From: Nannochloropsis oceanica
Taxonomy: Eukaryota; Sar; Eustigmatophyceae; Eustigmatales; Monodopsidaceae
Direction of reading: 5' to 3'
Length of the DNA: 64,000 nt
NCBI GenBank assembly: GCA_004519485.1
Contig: CP038108.1
Span: 868,001 to 932,000, forward strand
The notes below the pieces were generated by a model that saw nothing but the letters and a program-made list of their open reading frames with translations, did not search any database and was not told where the DNA came from. How positions within the stretch are numbered: the first letter of the stretch is position 1; each line of letters opens with the position of its first letter. The translations under genes were made by a program, and so were the position numbers. Below are positions 35,601 through 44,327 of the stretch, piece after piece.

Positions 35601-38600
35601 CGTCAATTCCCGAGGCACCTCTGTTCATAGCGACACTTGCCAGCGGAGCCGCGCCTGCAGAGTCTGCACTACTGGAGGAGGAAGAGGTAGGGAGGGAGGA
35701 GGGGGAAGAGGAAGAAGAGCAGGTGGCAAACACTTCAACATCGCGGACAGGCATGCTGTTGGAAAGGAAGAGGCCGTGGCCGGCGGGGAGGAGGCGAGCG
35801 ACGAGATGAGCCACCATGGGTTCGTTCAGCGGGCGGACGTCGGTCGAGGTGGAGGAAGGAAGAGAGGACGGAGAAGGGGAAGGATTGATTGCAGGAGAGG
35901 AGGGGGAGGAGACAAAGGGTACTGTCGAGGGAGCAGCAGCAATCGTCATGTCAGGTCCGAGCTCTTCGCAAATTTCGTTCTCAATCCGCACGGCTAACGT
36001 CTTGAGCAACGGCAACAACCCACTCTGCCCCCCCCCTCCTCCCACCCTTCTGCCTTCCTTCCCTCCCAGCCGCTGCTGCCAATCCACCGAGGAATCCAAG
36101 CCCCGTACAAACGTCGGGATATCCGAGCAGACATGATAAGTGGCACTCAGTTCCGGGTCCCGTCTCGCAGGGAAAGGAATCACATGGATCAAGGTTGTCG
36201 CCCGCGACGCCACCATGAACTTCGGCAACCGTTTGCTCACAAGCGGCGCGCCGATTTGCAAAATAACATCAGCATCCAACGCAGCACACGTCAAAGGATC
36301 AGCCAACAGACTCTCATACGGGCCTATCAATAAGTGTCCCAACGTCGGATCACACCTCAACCCCGACCCCACATCTGCGAATACCGGCCATTGCAACTCC
36401 TGCGCCAACCATCGCACGTGCGCCCTATCTCTCCTCTGTGGCAACCTCCCCAGCACCAACAAACCCCTCTCCGCCTCATGCACTGCCGCGAGCAACTCGG
36501 GCGATAGCGGGCACGAAGGTCTCAACCGCGGAAACGACGTATATGGTTGTAGGCTCCTCTCCCACTGAGCAAATCTCCGATCACCCAAACATGCGTCAGG
36601 CCACTCAGAATGTAATCCTGGCACTGCTGTATCCCTCACTGCTCCCCCCTCCGGCGCCAAATTCTCCCTCAACATGAAATTCAGATGGACGGGCCCAGGA
36701 TCCACCCCCCGGGCCATGCTGACTGCGTAATCAATGTCGGACAAAAGGGAGGAAGCGAGGACCTCGTGGGTGGGACAGGGCATATCTTTCGACCAACGAG
36801 CAAAATTTAAAAACATGTTCGGTTGAGCTACTGTCTGATTAGCCCCACAATCCCTTTGTTCTGGAGGACGGTCAGCAGTGAGCAGCAGAAGAGGGACACG
36901 GTCCGTCGCTGCTTCTACTGCTGCAGGCAGAAGATTGGCAACGGCGGTGCCCGACGTGACTATCACAGCAGCTGGTCGTCCCCTTGCCCGCGCGTAGCCC
37001 ACGCAATAAAACCCGGCCCCGCGCTCATCATGGTGCACCATCAGGGTTGTATGTGGATGCCTCGCCGCTGCCGTCACCAGGGGGGTGGACCTCGATCCCG
37101 GGGCAATAACAAAGTGAGTCACTCCATTCCTGACCAACTCCTCGACCACAAGCGTTGCCCACAGCGTGGCCAAATTGGGCAGACTCCGCAACGGCTGCGA
37201 CGGACGAGGAAACATTCGCACGAAATTTGCCATTTTGGCACCAATTTCGGCCCATTCTCCTTCTGCGGTAGAGCCGGGGACGATTCCTGCCCCTGCAAAA
37301 ACGTGGGCGCGTTCTCGCACGATTAGAACCGAGCGGATGGCAACCGCGAATTCAGCACAGGCGGGCGAGAGAAATCCGACAGGACCGGCATAGAACCCCC
37401 GGTCAAAAGGCTCAAGCTGGCGGATTGCTTGCAGGGCTGTCAAGCGGGGCTCGCCTGCCACGGCGGGGGTGGGGTGAAGGGCGGCCAGCAAGTCAAAGGC
37501 GGAGGAGGAAGTGCCCTCCTCCCCTTCCTCCTCCCCTTCCTCCTCTTCGTTCTTCCTCCTTCTCGTCCTCTTCAGGAGTCTCGCCGAGATTTTGTGACAA
37601 ATATGCTGGACATGCTGCAGCCTCAGGACAAAGGCAGGAAATCTCTTCACCCCCTCTCGCCCTCCCTCCACCAACGGGCTCAAGGCCTCCTCAATACTCT
37701 CCGCAGTCACCCTATTCTCGAAACGGTCTTTTTGACTCGCCATCAGCTCATTCGCGAGTCTCTCGTCCTCTTCTGGGGTGACCCCTCGCGGCCTTGTCCC
37801 TGCCAAGGCCTCTGTCGAGATCGTCCCCCCAGAAATCCGAAAAAGCTGCTCAGGAGTACACCCCAGGAAGGCCCTGTCTGCATCCAACTGCAAACAAAAC
37901 AAGTACCCGTAGTGATCCCGAAGGCGCAAGACTAAATCCAATGGACGAGGTTTCTGGGGAAAAGTGAAGTGTGCGGCACGTGCTAGGACGACTTTGCGGT
38001 ACTTCCCGTCCTTCATGGCGAGCAGGGCCTTGCCTATGCCCTCGTGCCAGGCGTCGAATTGAGACGGCTCTTCGCACGACACAGGAGCAGGTAACAAAGC
38101 ATCGCCATCACCTTGATCGTCCCCATCAGTCGTACTAACATGAACGTCCCGTAATAAATGAAGCAGAGCCGTCTTCCCCGCCTGCAACTCCTCCACGCTG
38201 CTGTACCGCACGTTCACCGCCAACCGAAATCCACCTACCCCTCCCTCCCCTCCTTCACCCCTTCGTATGTCCCTTATTAATTCCAAGGCCGGTAACACCA
38301 AATAAGCCGCGCCGAATCCCTGCCAGTCCACTGAAGGCTTGGGGTAGTGCGGATCAAATCTTCCACCACCGTAATAAGTAATCGCATCGGGCACTCCCGG
38401 AGCAAGCAAGCCCAGTGCCTGCTTGTACGCGACACCTAGCTCTTGCCCTCCTTTTACGGCATGCGCAGAACCGACCCCTGCCATGATTAAGTTCCGTTCG
38501 GGTACCCGGAAAAAGATGCGGGGCATGAGTCGCTCGGGCTGCCCGCGCAGCCAGAGCAAGGCGCTCTCTTCGTCGAGGACGTCGGAGACAGGGACTTCGA

Positions 38601-39069
38601 ATCTGAGGAACCGTGGCGTAGAGCCGGAGGAAGAGGGCGCAGTTGCAGGATCCTCGGAGGATGCAGTGGTAGATGATAAGGAGGGGGGTATTGGCATGTC
38701 GCGAACGGCATTGATAAGCAGATCGCGGGCCTTACCCAAGGGCACGGGGTAGTCGTGGTTGCCCCGTATTTGATGCTGTCCTCCAGGGGGCAAGTCTGGA
38801 AAAAGGAGAGAAGAAGGGGGCGTTGACGGGACAGCTTCTGATGATGTTGACGACGAGGATGACGAAGAGGAGCTAAAAGAGGCCGTCATGTCCAGCTCTG
38901 GGGGCTGGTTCCCATCGTTCTTGCCCGCCGTCGCGGTCATACCCTCTCGTTCGGTTGATGCTGTGTTTGGTAGAGACCGGCCGCTGCTGGTGCAGTCGCC
39001 GCTGTTGCCAGTACTACCTCTGCTGCTGTTGCTGCCAGCAGGCTTCCGCTCGTCCTGCGCGGCCACCAT
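32623..39069 (-). CDS. PHYLLO: PHYLLO: fused MenF-MenD-MenH-MenC of phylloquinone synthesis
   Basis: A single 2,148-residue frame joins four enzymes that turn chorismate into o-succinylbenzoate for vitamin K1. Isochorismate synthase (MenF, about 60-620) has ALAGTRPRG and HPTPAVAGEPR, then FDRGFYAGPVGF. SEPHCHC synthase (MenD, about 630-1290) has APGSRSTPL near its start and the ThDP/metal motif GDMACLHDLNALHAL plus VNNGGGGIF. An alpha/beta hydrolase (MenH, about 1325-1625) has LLLHGFLG, the nucleophile in MGYSMGGR and the His of NDSGHAV. o-Succinylbenzoate synthase (MenC, about 1700-2110), of the enolase superfamily, has RLDANRSW, ALDET and VVSSSFESSVGL. All key motifs are present, so each module looks active. 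Plants are described with MenC before MenH; here MenH comes first. No signal peptide is seen at the ATG; an acceptor-like CAG at 39102-39104 leaves room for a targeting exon. Confidence 0.95.
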   Translation of the reverse strand: MVAAQDERKPAGSNSSRGSTGNSGDCTSSGRSLPNTASTEREGMTATAGKNDGNQPPELDMTASFSSSSSSSSSTSSEAVPSTPPSSLLFPDLPPGGQHQIRGNHDYPVPLGKARDLLINAVRDMPIPPSLSSTTASSEDPATAPSSSGSTPRFLRFEVPVSDVLDEESALLWLRGQPERLMPRIFFRVPERNLIMAGVGSAHAVKGGQELGVAYKQALGLLAPGVPDAITYYGGGRFDPHYPKPSVDWQGFGAAYLVLPALELIRDIRRGEGGEGGVGGFRLAVNVRYSSVEELQAGKTALLHLLRDVHVSTTDGDDQGDGDALLPAPVSCEEPSQFDAWHEGIGKALLAMKDGKYRKVVLARAAHFTFPQKPRPLDLVLRLRDHYGYLFCLQLDADRAFLGCTPEQLFRISGGTISTEALAGTRPRGVTPEEDERLANELMASQKDRFENRVTAESIEEALSPLVEGGREGVKRFPAFVLRLQHVQHICHKISARLLKRTRRRKNEEEEGEEEGEEGTSSSAFDLLAALHPTPAVAGEPRLTALQAIRQLEPFDRGFYAGPVGFLSPACAEFAVAIRSVLIVRERAHVFAGAGIVPGSTAEGEWAEIGAKMANFVRMFPRPSQPLRSLPNLATLWATLVVEELVRNGVTHFVIAPGSRSTPLVTAAARHPHTTLMVHHDERGAGFYCVGYARARGRPAAVIVTSGTAVANLLPAAVEAATDRVPLLLLTADRPPEQRDCGANQTVAQPNMFLNFARWSKDMPCPTHEVLASSLLSDIDYAVSMARGVDPGPVHLNFMLRENLAPEGGAVRDTAVPGLHSEWPDACLGDRRFAQWERSLQPYTSFPRLRPSCPLSPELLAAVHEAERGLLVLGRLPQRRDRAHVRWLAQELQWPVFADVGSGLRCDPTLGHLLIGPYESLLADPLTCAALDADVILQIGAPLVSKRLPKFMVASRATTLIHVIPFPARRDPELSATYHVCSDIPTFVRGLDSSVDWQQRLGGKEGRRVGGGGGQSGLLPLLKTLAVRIENEICEELGPDMTIAAAPSTVPFVSSPSSPAINPSPSPSSLPSSTSTDVRPLNEPMVAHLVARLLPAGHGLFLSNSMPVRDVEVFATCSSSSSPSSLPTSSSSSSADSAGAAPLASVAMNRGASGIDGILSTAMGYATGLGKPVTLLVGDMACLHDLNALHALSAAPASASAPAMPLTVVLVNNGGGGIFSFLPIARHADVFSPFFDSPHDLQFGPVTQAFNLPYQHCKSAGDLTTALALAQASGRASLIEVLTDRAQNVRIHRQLGAGIRSSLHAGLTQLLRLDWIRAGPRAKPSLLLLHGFLGCKEDWAPLLWTGGGVGANSSTGGSSNSSGGGGMGMSGSGSGGVCVGMREGGRGGGLALDYDCVAVDLPGHGSSAVQTAGAASSVVYSLPVTALAVIQLLDRLGIEKCAVMGYSMGGRLAMFLAQQYPARFSALIVVSAHPGLRTEGERLDRREDDRRLGERLGQAAREGGETWDAFLRWWYSKSLWGRLAEKSPGYGRMMQRRRGALARSEDPGGLVRSLLGMSVAQQPSMWEWVRAGTLPTLVVYGVNDQKYSGLAEELRGGLLGDGGREGGREGLGGGGMGRVVEVKGINDSGHAVLVEKEGEMLRETTAFLRRHFEDPQGGERVKGTGTGGGGGGGKTKGGASVSVVSLAVASSSSSLQQQHVLRVASLRWTAFALPLKKPLVLSSGPPLTHRRGLLLALEADSGVIGVGEVNPLPGFSKETLPQAERQLKALASSLRGRALPKVGGSRGLAAWMEWLQQQGQVQQQQQQGGNDRKGDGLLPSVRAGVEMALVHVLAQEYRVGLPAVLTAGNPFHLLHTGQVFMNGLVLRSSSSFNSSGGGSRKVKVGGRPVSEDIERVDIMTAALASGHRLRLDANRSWSLEEATAFIRGLAQPERVEYLEEPCRDPLIIPELYHLTEQRIKFALDETLASPPRPLSDLVGLAGLVALVLKPTVLGGLKVCLDLHALGSAKGLLSVVSSSFESSVGLAHLTVLASVLNSGVGTSRQNKTGGVHTLHGLSTYDVFAREEGEEEEEGREIGRDGYGRLVICGSRSMLVDVLGCNEFLDGCMKKMKHDGRWCDDRRSVGKEEENAAPERAGREISNGKRNDPP

Positions 39070-39982
39070 TTCACCTTGCCAAGTACATGTCGTGTGCAGT
39101 GCTGTGTTGAGCAGTTGAGGAGGAGATCAGAGAGGGACAAAGTGGACAGGGTGAGAAAGAAATAGTTATCCAAGCATCTCCTGAGCTTTTGGTCATGTCT
39201 GCAGTTATAGTGGTGGGTGGTGGGTGTTTTAATTCTGCCCCTGTGTGTACTTGGACACCGCTGTGAGGTGGTGCTGCTGGGTATGGCTGCCAATGCAAGG
39301 ATTCTCTTTCCTGCGTGCTTTGCAGCGAGAAACACCGCGATAGCTCACGAGGACTTTTTCGCGGCTCCTGGCCCTTGCGCCGCATTTGGCTGCCAGTTTC
39401 TCGGTGCATTTGATTAATCTTTTTTTTTTTAGTTTTCCTTTGTATGTTCTTGTTTTGGTGCTGGCATACCAATGCAGCCGTAGTGAAGCTCCTCTTTTCC
39501 CTCCACTCTCGGCGCCTCATGCACTCAACACCCTACACATGAGCTAGCGGGGAGGACAAGTAATTGCCCACGGGAGTGAGCAAAGAATTAGCCTTTGCTT
39601 TGTTCCAATCAAGCCTTCATAAAAGCAGCCATATTTATTCGAGCGACAAGCATGATAAGTTGCTTTTTTTGGTGGTTTTATGGAAAAAGAATATCGACTG
39701 GCTATAGGAGCGCGCCAATCGTGAGGGAGGATTCGAAGTGGGCTGTCCTCTTGAACGACTAAGCAGACTTGCTGGAGCCTTATCTCTGTAAAGGAACACA
39801 TAGCCTTGGTCTAAATAGAATACGTAGAAGAAGACGTGGGTTTATTCCCTAGCGGGTGTATATCTAACCATTTCATCCAATCCTACCCATAGTTGTCGCC
39901 CAGGAGGAGTGACCCTGTAAGGACAGATCTAATGGCTGCAAAATATAAACTTTAACATCCGCCTTAATGTCGCTCGAGAGAT
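39070..39982. other. Intergenic, PHYLLO 5' flank
   Basis: About 900 bases upstream of PHYLLO. In-frame stop near 39127 limits simple extension of PHYLLO; a splice acceptor-like site lies at 39102. No hydrophobic presequence exon was found. No other feature. Confidence 0.45.
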
Positions 39983-40087
39983 GTCCGTTTGGCCGAGTGG
40001 TTAAGGCGACGCCCTGCTATTTGGTGTTTCACCATCGCTGTCAGGCGTTGTGCTTTGCACGCGAAGGTTCGAATCCAGGTCGAGATC
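39983..40087 (+). tRNA. tRNA-Ser(GCU)-like element with 23-nt intron; T-stem and acceptor do not pair (probable pseudogene or tRNA-derived)
   Basis: The body is a class II tRNA. A D-arm (GCC...GGC around GAGTGGTTAA) is followed by an anticodon stem ACGCC/GGCGT with loop CTGCTA+A, anticodon GCT. An intron at the usual site after base 37 (40020-40042) holds a TGGTG/CACCA hairpin. The long variable arm is GTGC-TTT-GCAC, then a T-loop TTCGAAT. Both internal Pol III boxes look intact (TGGCCGAGTGG and GGTTCGAATCC). But outer T-stem pairs and most acceptor pairs (GTCCGTT against TCGAGAT) fail. The call as a working tRNA is therefore doubtful. A T-run near 40158-40166 could end a Pol III transcript. 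Confidence 0.5.
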
Positions 40088-40284
40088 CTTTGATTATGAT
40101 ATAGAAATAATCAAACAGATTGACCGTTCTCTTCAGCGGACGTCATCAAACATTTGCTTCTTTTTTTTCCCCCCGTTTAATTCTACTTTTAACAATGACA
40201 GTACGTAAAATGATTTCGGATGATCAAAACTCGATTTTTTGGGCTCTCATTCATTTGTATACTTTTTCAATTTTTTCAATAAAT

Positions 40285-42029
40285 TCATTCCTCCTCCACC
40301 ACCACTGTTTCTTCACCCAGAACATACAAGAACCCTCGTTCCAACCACTCCCTCACGATCTCAGAACACTCAGGGCTCGAATTAAGGAGCTCCTTCAATT
40401 CATCCGCTGGCAAAGGTGACGGCCCTCCAGTCAAGCACGCACACACCCTCCACCGTCGTTCCCCGTCTTCGTCCTTCAACTCCCACACATGTCCGTCCAC
40501 AAACAAGAGACTATTCTCCAATGCATGGGCAAATTTTAAACCCTCCGCGCGATAGACGACCCCCCACTGCTCCTTCTTCTCTCCTTCCCCCTTCCCTCTT
40601 TCCATCAACTCCTGCACAATCGTCTCCGCTTCTTCCCTGTCTATCTCTACTAGATATCCCCCTCCCCCCTCCTCCCCGTCTTCCCCGTTTCCTTCTTCCT
40701 CCTCCTCCCTTACTCTTTGTCTCCTTGTTTGCCTGGGTCTCGTCAGGTGTTTCCCCATCCATCTTGCTAAAACATACTCATCATCCAGTACAGAGGCCAT
40801 ACCTTTTTTTACCATCTCTTTTAACTGACTCAATGCGTTGGGAGTGATCTCACCCGCATCTCTCGGCAAGGCAAGAGACTGATCGCTGTAAAAAGTTTGC
40901 CCGGATGCCGCAGCAGCAGCAGCAGCAGCAGCAGTGATCGCTGCATGTAGTAGCTCCGCCTGGGTGGGCGCCCGAAAACCAATCGAGTAGGTCATGCAGT
41001 CTTTGTCGAGACTAACGCCATTGTGAGGAACCCGGGGGGGAAGGTACAGCATGTCCCCAGGTCGTAACACCCATGAGTGGTCCTCCTCCCAGGTGCCCAG
41101 AACCCGGACAGGGCTGTTAGGAAGGAGGGAGGAGAGTTCGTCCGCGGCGGACAGAAGGGAGTTTTGGATGGACCAGCGACGGGTGCCATGGCTTTGGAGG
41201 AGGAAAACATCGTAATTGTCGACATGTGGGCCGATCCCGCCTGCCTGGGGTGCATAACTTATCATGCTGTGTGTTATGTGGGCGTGAGTGGCGGGGAGGG
41301 GAGGCGGAGAAGGGAAGAAAGGAATGGAATTGGTGAGCGCGGATTGTCAAAGTGAGCTCGCAATGAATTTCGAAATTTTAGGCAATAAATCGCAGTCATT
41401 TAATTCTCGTGAACGTACATGTCATCCAACCGCCAGTTTGGGAGAAACCTGAAGGATTGCAGCAAGTCCGCCACTTCAGGCACATGCCTATCCACCTCCT
41501 GTACCAACACCGTCCACGTCCTCTCCCCCCCCTCCGGGTCGTCTTCAAAATCCTCCTCGTCAAAAGGTCCTTGCCGCACACTCCATTCACTGTCTTTTTC
41601 ATCTTCCTCCTGTCCAGCCTGTTTGTCTCTTCCGCTGTGTGGCCGGTGCTCGATCAAGCGCGACGTCACCATGTCATCGCATGCCAACGATAGCAGCTCA
41701 TTCGGTCCCACCACCGCCACAGCTGGATCAAAAGCCTGTCGAATCAATAGCGGCTTTTGTTGCCAAAATTCACGCAAGAATAAGACGTGCTTGTTTTGTG
41801 GCAGCCCCCCTGTCCACTCCGCAGGGGGGGCGGGCAAGTGAATAGTTTTGGCGTCATGAGAAAAGGACGAGGAGGATGCGCAATGCTGGCGTTTGTGGTT
41901 GGGCATATTTCTTGTACTGGAGACGTGTGACAATACTGGGAGGGCCAGGAAGGCATGCGAGGTTTGTAGTAGCAGCATCATTGCGACTGTCGAGGCCACG
42001 CAAAGGAGGGGTATGTGGCCCGGTGGCAT
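40285..42029 (-). CDS. RoxA/YcfD-like cupin (JmjC-type) ribosomal oxygenase, plastid-type presequence (2 exons)
   Basis: Bacterial RoxA is a 2-oxoglutarate/Fe(II) enzyme that hydroxylates an Arg of ribosomal protein L16. Exons complement(41419-42029) and complement(40285-41266) join in phase to 530 residues. The ATG at 42029 opens a signal peptide ending TSHAF-LALP, an ASAF-type plastid cleavage site. The join gives WRLDDIMISYAPQAGGIGPH, matching the family across the splice. Iron ligands appear as H218-x-D220 (GPHVDNYDVFLLQ) and H285 (VPHNGVSL). A second, helical part follows, as in RoxA, with an Ala run and an acidic insertion. Plastid L16 as the substrate is inference. The start at 42293 was rejected because it adds residues before the signal peptide. 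Confidence 0.87.
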
Positions 42030-42723
42030 GATGGTGGTAGCTGGGTGTAACGTTGGAGAAGATGCTAGGGTGGAGAAGAGCGATCCCCAAGAGTACGCCT
42101 GGTCGTGCGTTGTGCGTAATAGAATGAATGAGAAGCAGGCATTACGAGGTGATAAATGCGTATGAAAGAACGAACTCCAGCAAACGCTAAAGCCTGCTAC
42201 GAGACGACCACACGCATGTTGATGTTGTGGAGCATGGGCCAGTCTCGGAGGAATGTCGGTCGATGAAGGAAATGGTAAACCATACCGACACACTTGAATA
42301 GGAGGACTATACGATGCTAGAATGGATTCTTCAAAAGCGTATTCTTCGTTCTTTTTTTCGCTTCTTGGTTAAGCTTTCGTATGTGGTGGTAGTAGTGATG
42401 ATGATGTGCCGGGCAAGCCGTATCAACCAATACTTGTTTCCTACCGGTTTACTTTTTGTGCGAAAGGATTCTTCCCTCCTTTGCAACTTATGTGATTGTG
42501 TCTGCCTTTCCTCTTTTTCTTCTTCCACTCGTGCTTCTGCATTTCATCTCCCTCCTCAACCACAAAAAGCCCCTCCTGTTTGCCTCCCTCCCTCCCTCCC
42601 TAACAAAATCGCAACTCTTTGAAGGAGACATGCAGCGCCTTACCATCGCTCTGGCACTCTCCACACAGCATTGTTGCTTTATCTCCCTCCCTACGCCCTT
42701 TCCTCCCGTCCTTTCCTCTTTCT
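42030..42723. other. Intergenic, RoxA-like gene 5' flank and MANF 3' flank
   Basis: 694 bases. The part next to 42030 should be the promoter of the RoxA-like gene. Pyrimidine-rich toward 42600. No supported ORF or RNA. Confidence 0.5.
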
Positions 42724-43800
42724 TTAGAGCTCAGCAGACAAATGCGCAGTCTCCTCACACTTCTTAATGAAGTCTGGCTTTTCCAGACACCCCGTGCACT
42801 CTACCCCTCGCTCAGATAGGATAGCCTTCAGCTCCTTGACACGAAGCTTGCTGTAGTCCGTCTGGCTGTCTACCTTGACGGCTGAAGGGGGAGGGGGAGA
42901 GGGGAGGGAGGGAGGGAGGGAGGGAGGGAGGCATCATTATTTTTTGTTAGCTCTACAAGCATCCATAACAATATGCTGACCCTTCCTGTCTCCTTCCCTC
43001 TCTTTGAGTACTTACGATACTTGATCGTGCAGATCTCGGCACTCTTCTTTTTGAGCCGCTCGCAGACCTTGGCCTTGGGCATGCCCGTCGAAAACGGCTG
43101 AGACACATCCCTCTTGATGGGCTTGAGGAAATAACAGAGTTTCTTCTCCTTGTTGTCGATGTCTTTGCGGGTGCAGTAGGTCTCAATGGCTTCCTCGATG
43201 GCGAGCTTGTTCTTCTTGGCCTTGGCGTCGAGGCCCGCATCGATTTTCTCGAGCACGCCGATACAGACTATGGGCATGGAGGGAGAGGGGGGAGAGAGGG
43301 GTTTAGGGCAAGAAAGCGGATGGTGGTGACAGTTAAACTCTTGGTCAAAACCCTCAATTCGCAATGCCTAATAGAGGTAGGGGAAAGTGTCGTGTATATG
43401 AGGGTCTGGGGGAAATGATCGCTCTCCTTGGTACACGATCAGAGGGCTGCTGGTGAAAAAGTGTGAAAAGCTGGGTGGGAGCAAGTGTTGTCAAAGCCTC
43501 TTTCCCGACGACAAGAAAATGCCTCTGAATGATTCGACTGGTGGTTTGTGTGTCGATGTAAAATGTAACAGGACTCCTCTTCCCCGCCACTTTTCTGGAA
43601 GTAGGGAAGCGCACGCTCCTGATTTCAAAAACGCCCAACAGGTCCTTGATCCTCCAAGAATACCAACCATGCATTGGATCAGCTATTTCACACGTCTCCT
43701 TACCTTCGCAGTCCTTGGGGTCGGCCGCAGACGTGACGGTAGCCAGGCCGATGAAGGCTGCCACAAGGGCCAGGAGGAGGAGGGAGAGATGGGCGCGCAT
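42724..43800 (-). CDS. MANF: MANF/ARMET-family ER protein (3 exons)
   Basis: MANF/CDNF are small ER-lumen proteins with a saposin-like and a SAP-like domain, tied to ER stress. Exons complement(43704-43800), (43016-43267) and (42724-42881) join in phase to 168 residues. A signal peptide (residues 1-25) is followed by DCEVCIGVLEKI (C31, C34), then IETYCTRKDI, KEKKLCYFLKPI, KAKVCERLKKKS and EICTIKYPV, the family's Cys pattern. The C-terminal half has KLRVKELKAILSERG and the CTGC pair (C145, C148). The protein ends in SAEL, which could be a weak KDEL-like ER-retention tail, as animal MANF ends in RTDL. Exon 2 ends at GTAAGT. It lies head-to-head with ClpS, 527 bases apart. Confidence 0.9.
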
Positions 43801-44327
43801 GATGATGAGGCCTCGCGTGTGGGAAGGGCCTTCGCTGTGTCTGTTACGTGTGGTGTGGTGTTGGGGGATATCGACAAATCAAGTCAGAAACTCATGGGCT
43901 GATCGCCCATTGTACTAAGGCTTCGTGATGGTGTGCGTGGGAAAGGGGGGGCATTAATGTGGAGACAGCCGTCTGCATTTTGTTTCTTCGATATGATTCG
44001 TGGCGTCGTTTGAGCGAGTGAGTGAATAATGGCACTGATGTTTCTGCATCGGCTCGGCCACTGCTTGCCCTGCCGCACAAACCGTACCACAACTTTCGAG
44101 TTGTTGCACCCAAGCAAGAAGAAAGAGAGCTTGCGAATTGTCTTATCAAGGCGACTGGGCCTTGCGTACTCATAATTCATATCAAACCAAGCAAACCACA
44201 ACAAAACACGCGTCTCGTGGCGAGTTGCCCCCGTCAACAGCCAAGATCACCTCCACCCTACGCTGTACTGGGAGCCCAAGCCCCAGTCTCTCAAGATCCA
44301 CCACCACATATACCTAACACAGCAGCC
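43801..44327. promoter_or_regulatory. Divergent promoter region, MANF (-) / ClpS (+)
   Basis: 527 bases between two start codons facing outward; it must hold both promoters. No TATA box or known motif stands out to me. Confidence 0.5.

Noticed and set aside
32623-39069. MenF part as anthranilate synthase (TrpE)
   Set aside because: It is fused to MenD, MenH and MenC, and its motifs fit isochorismate synthase.
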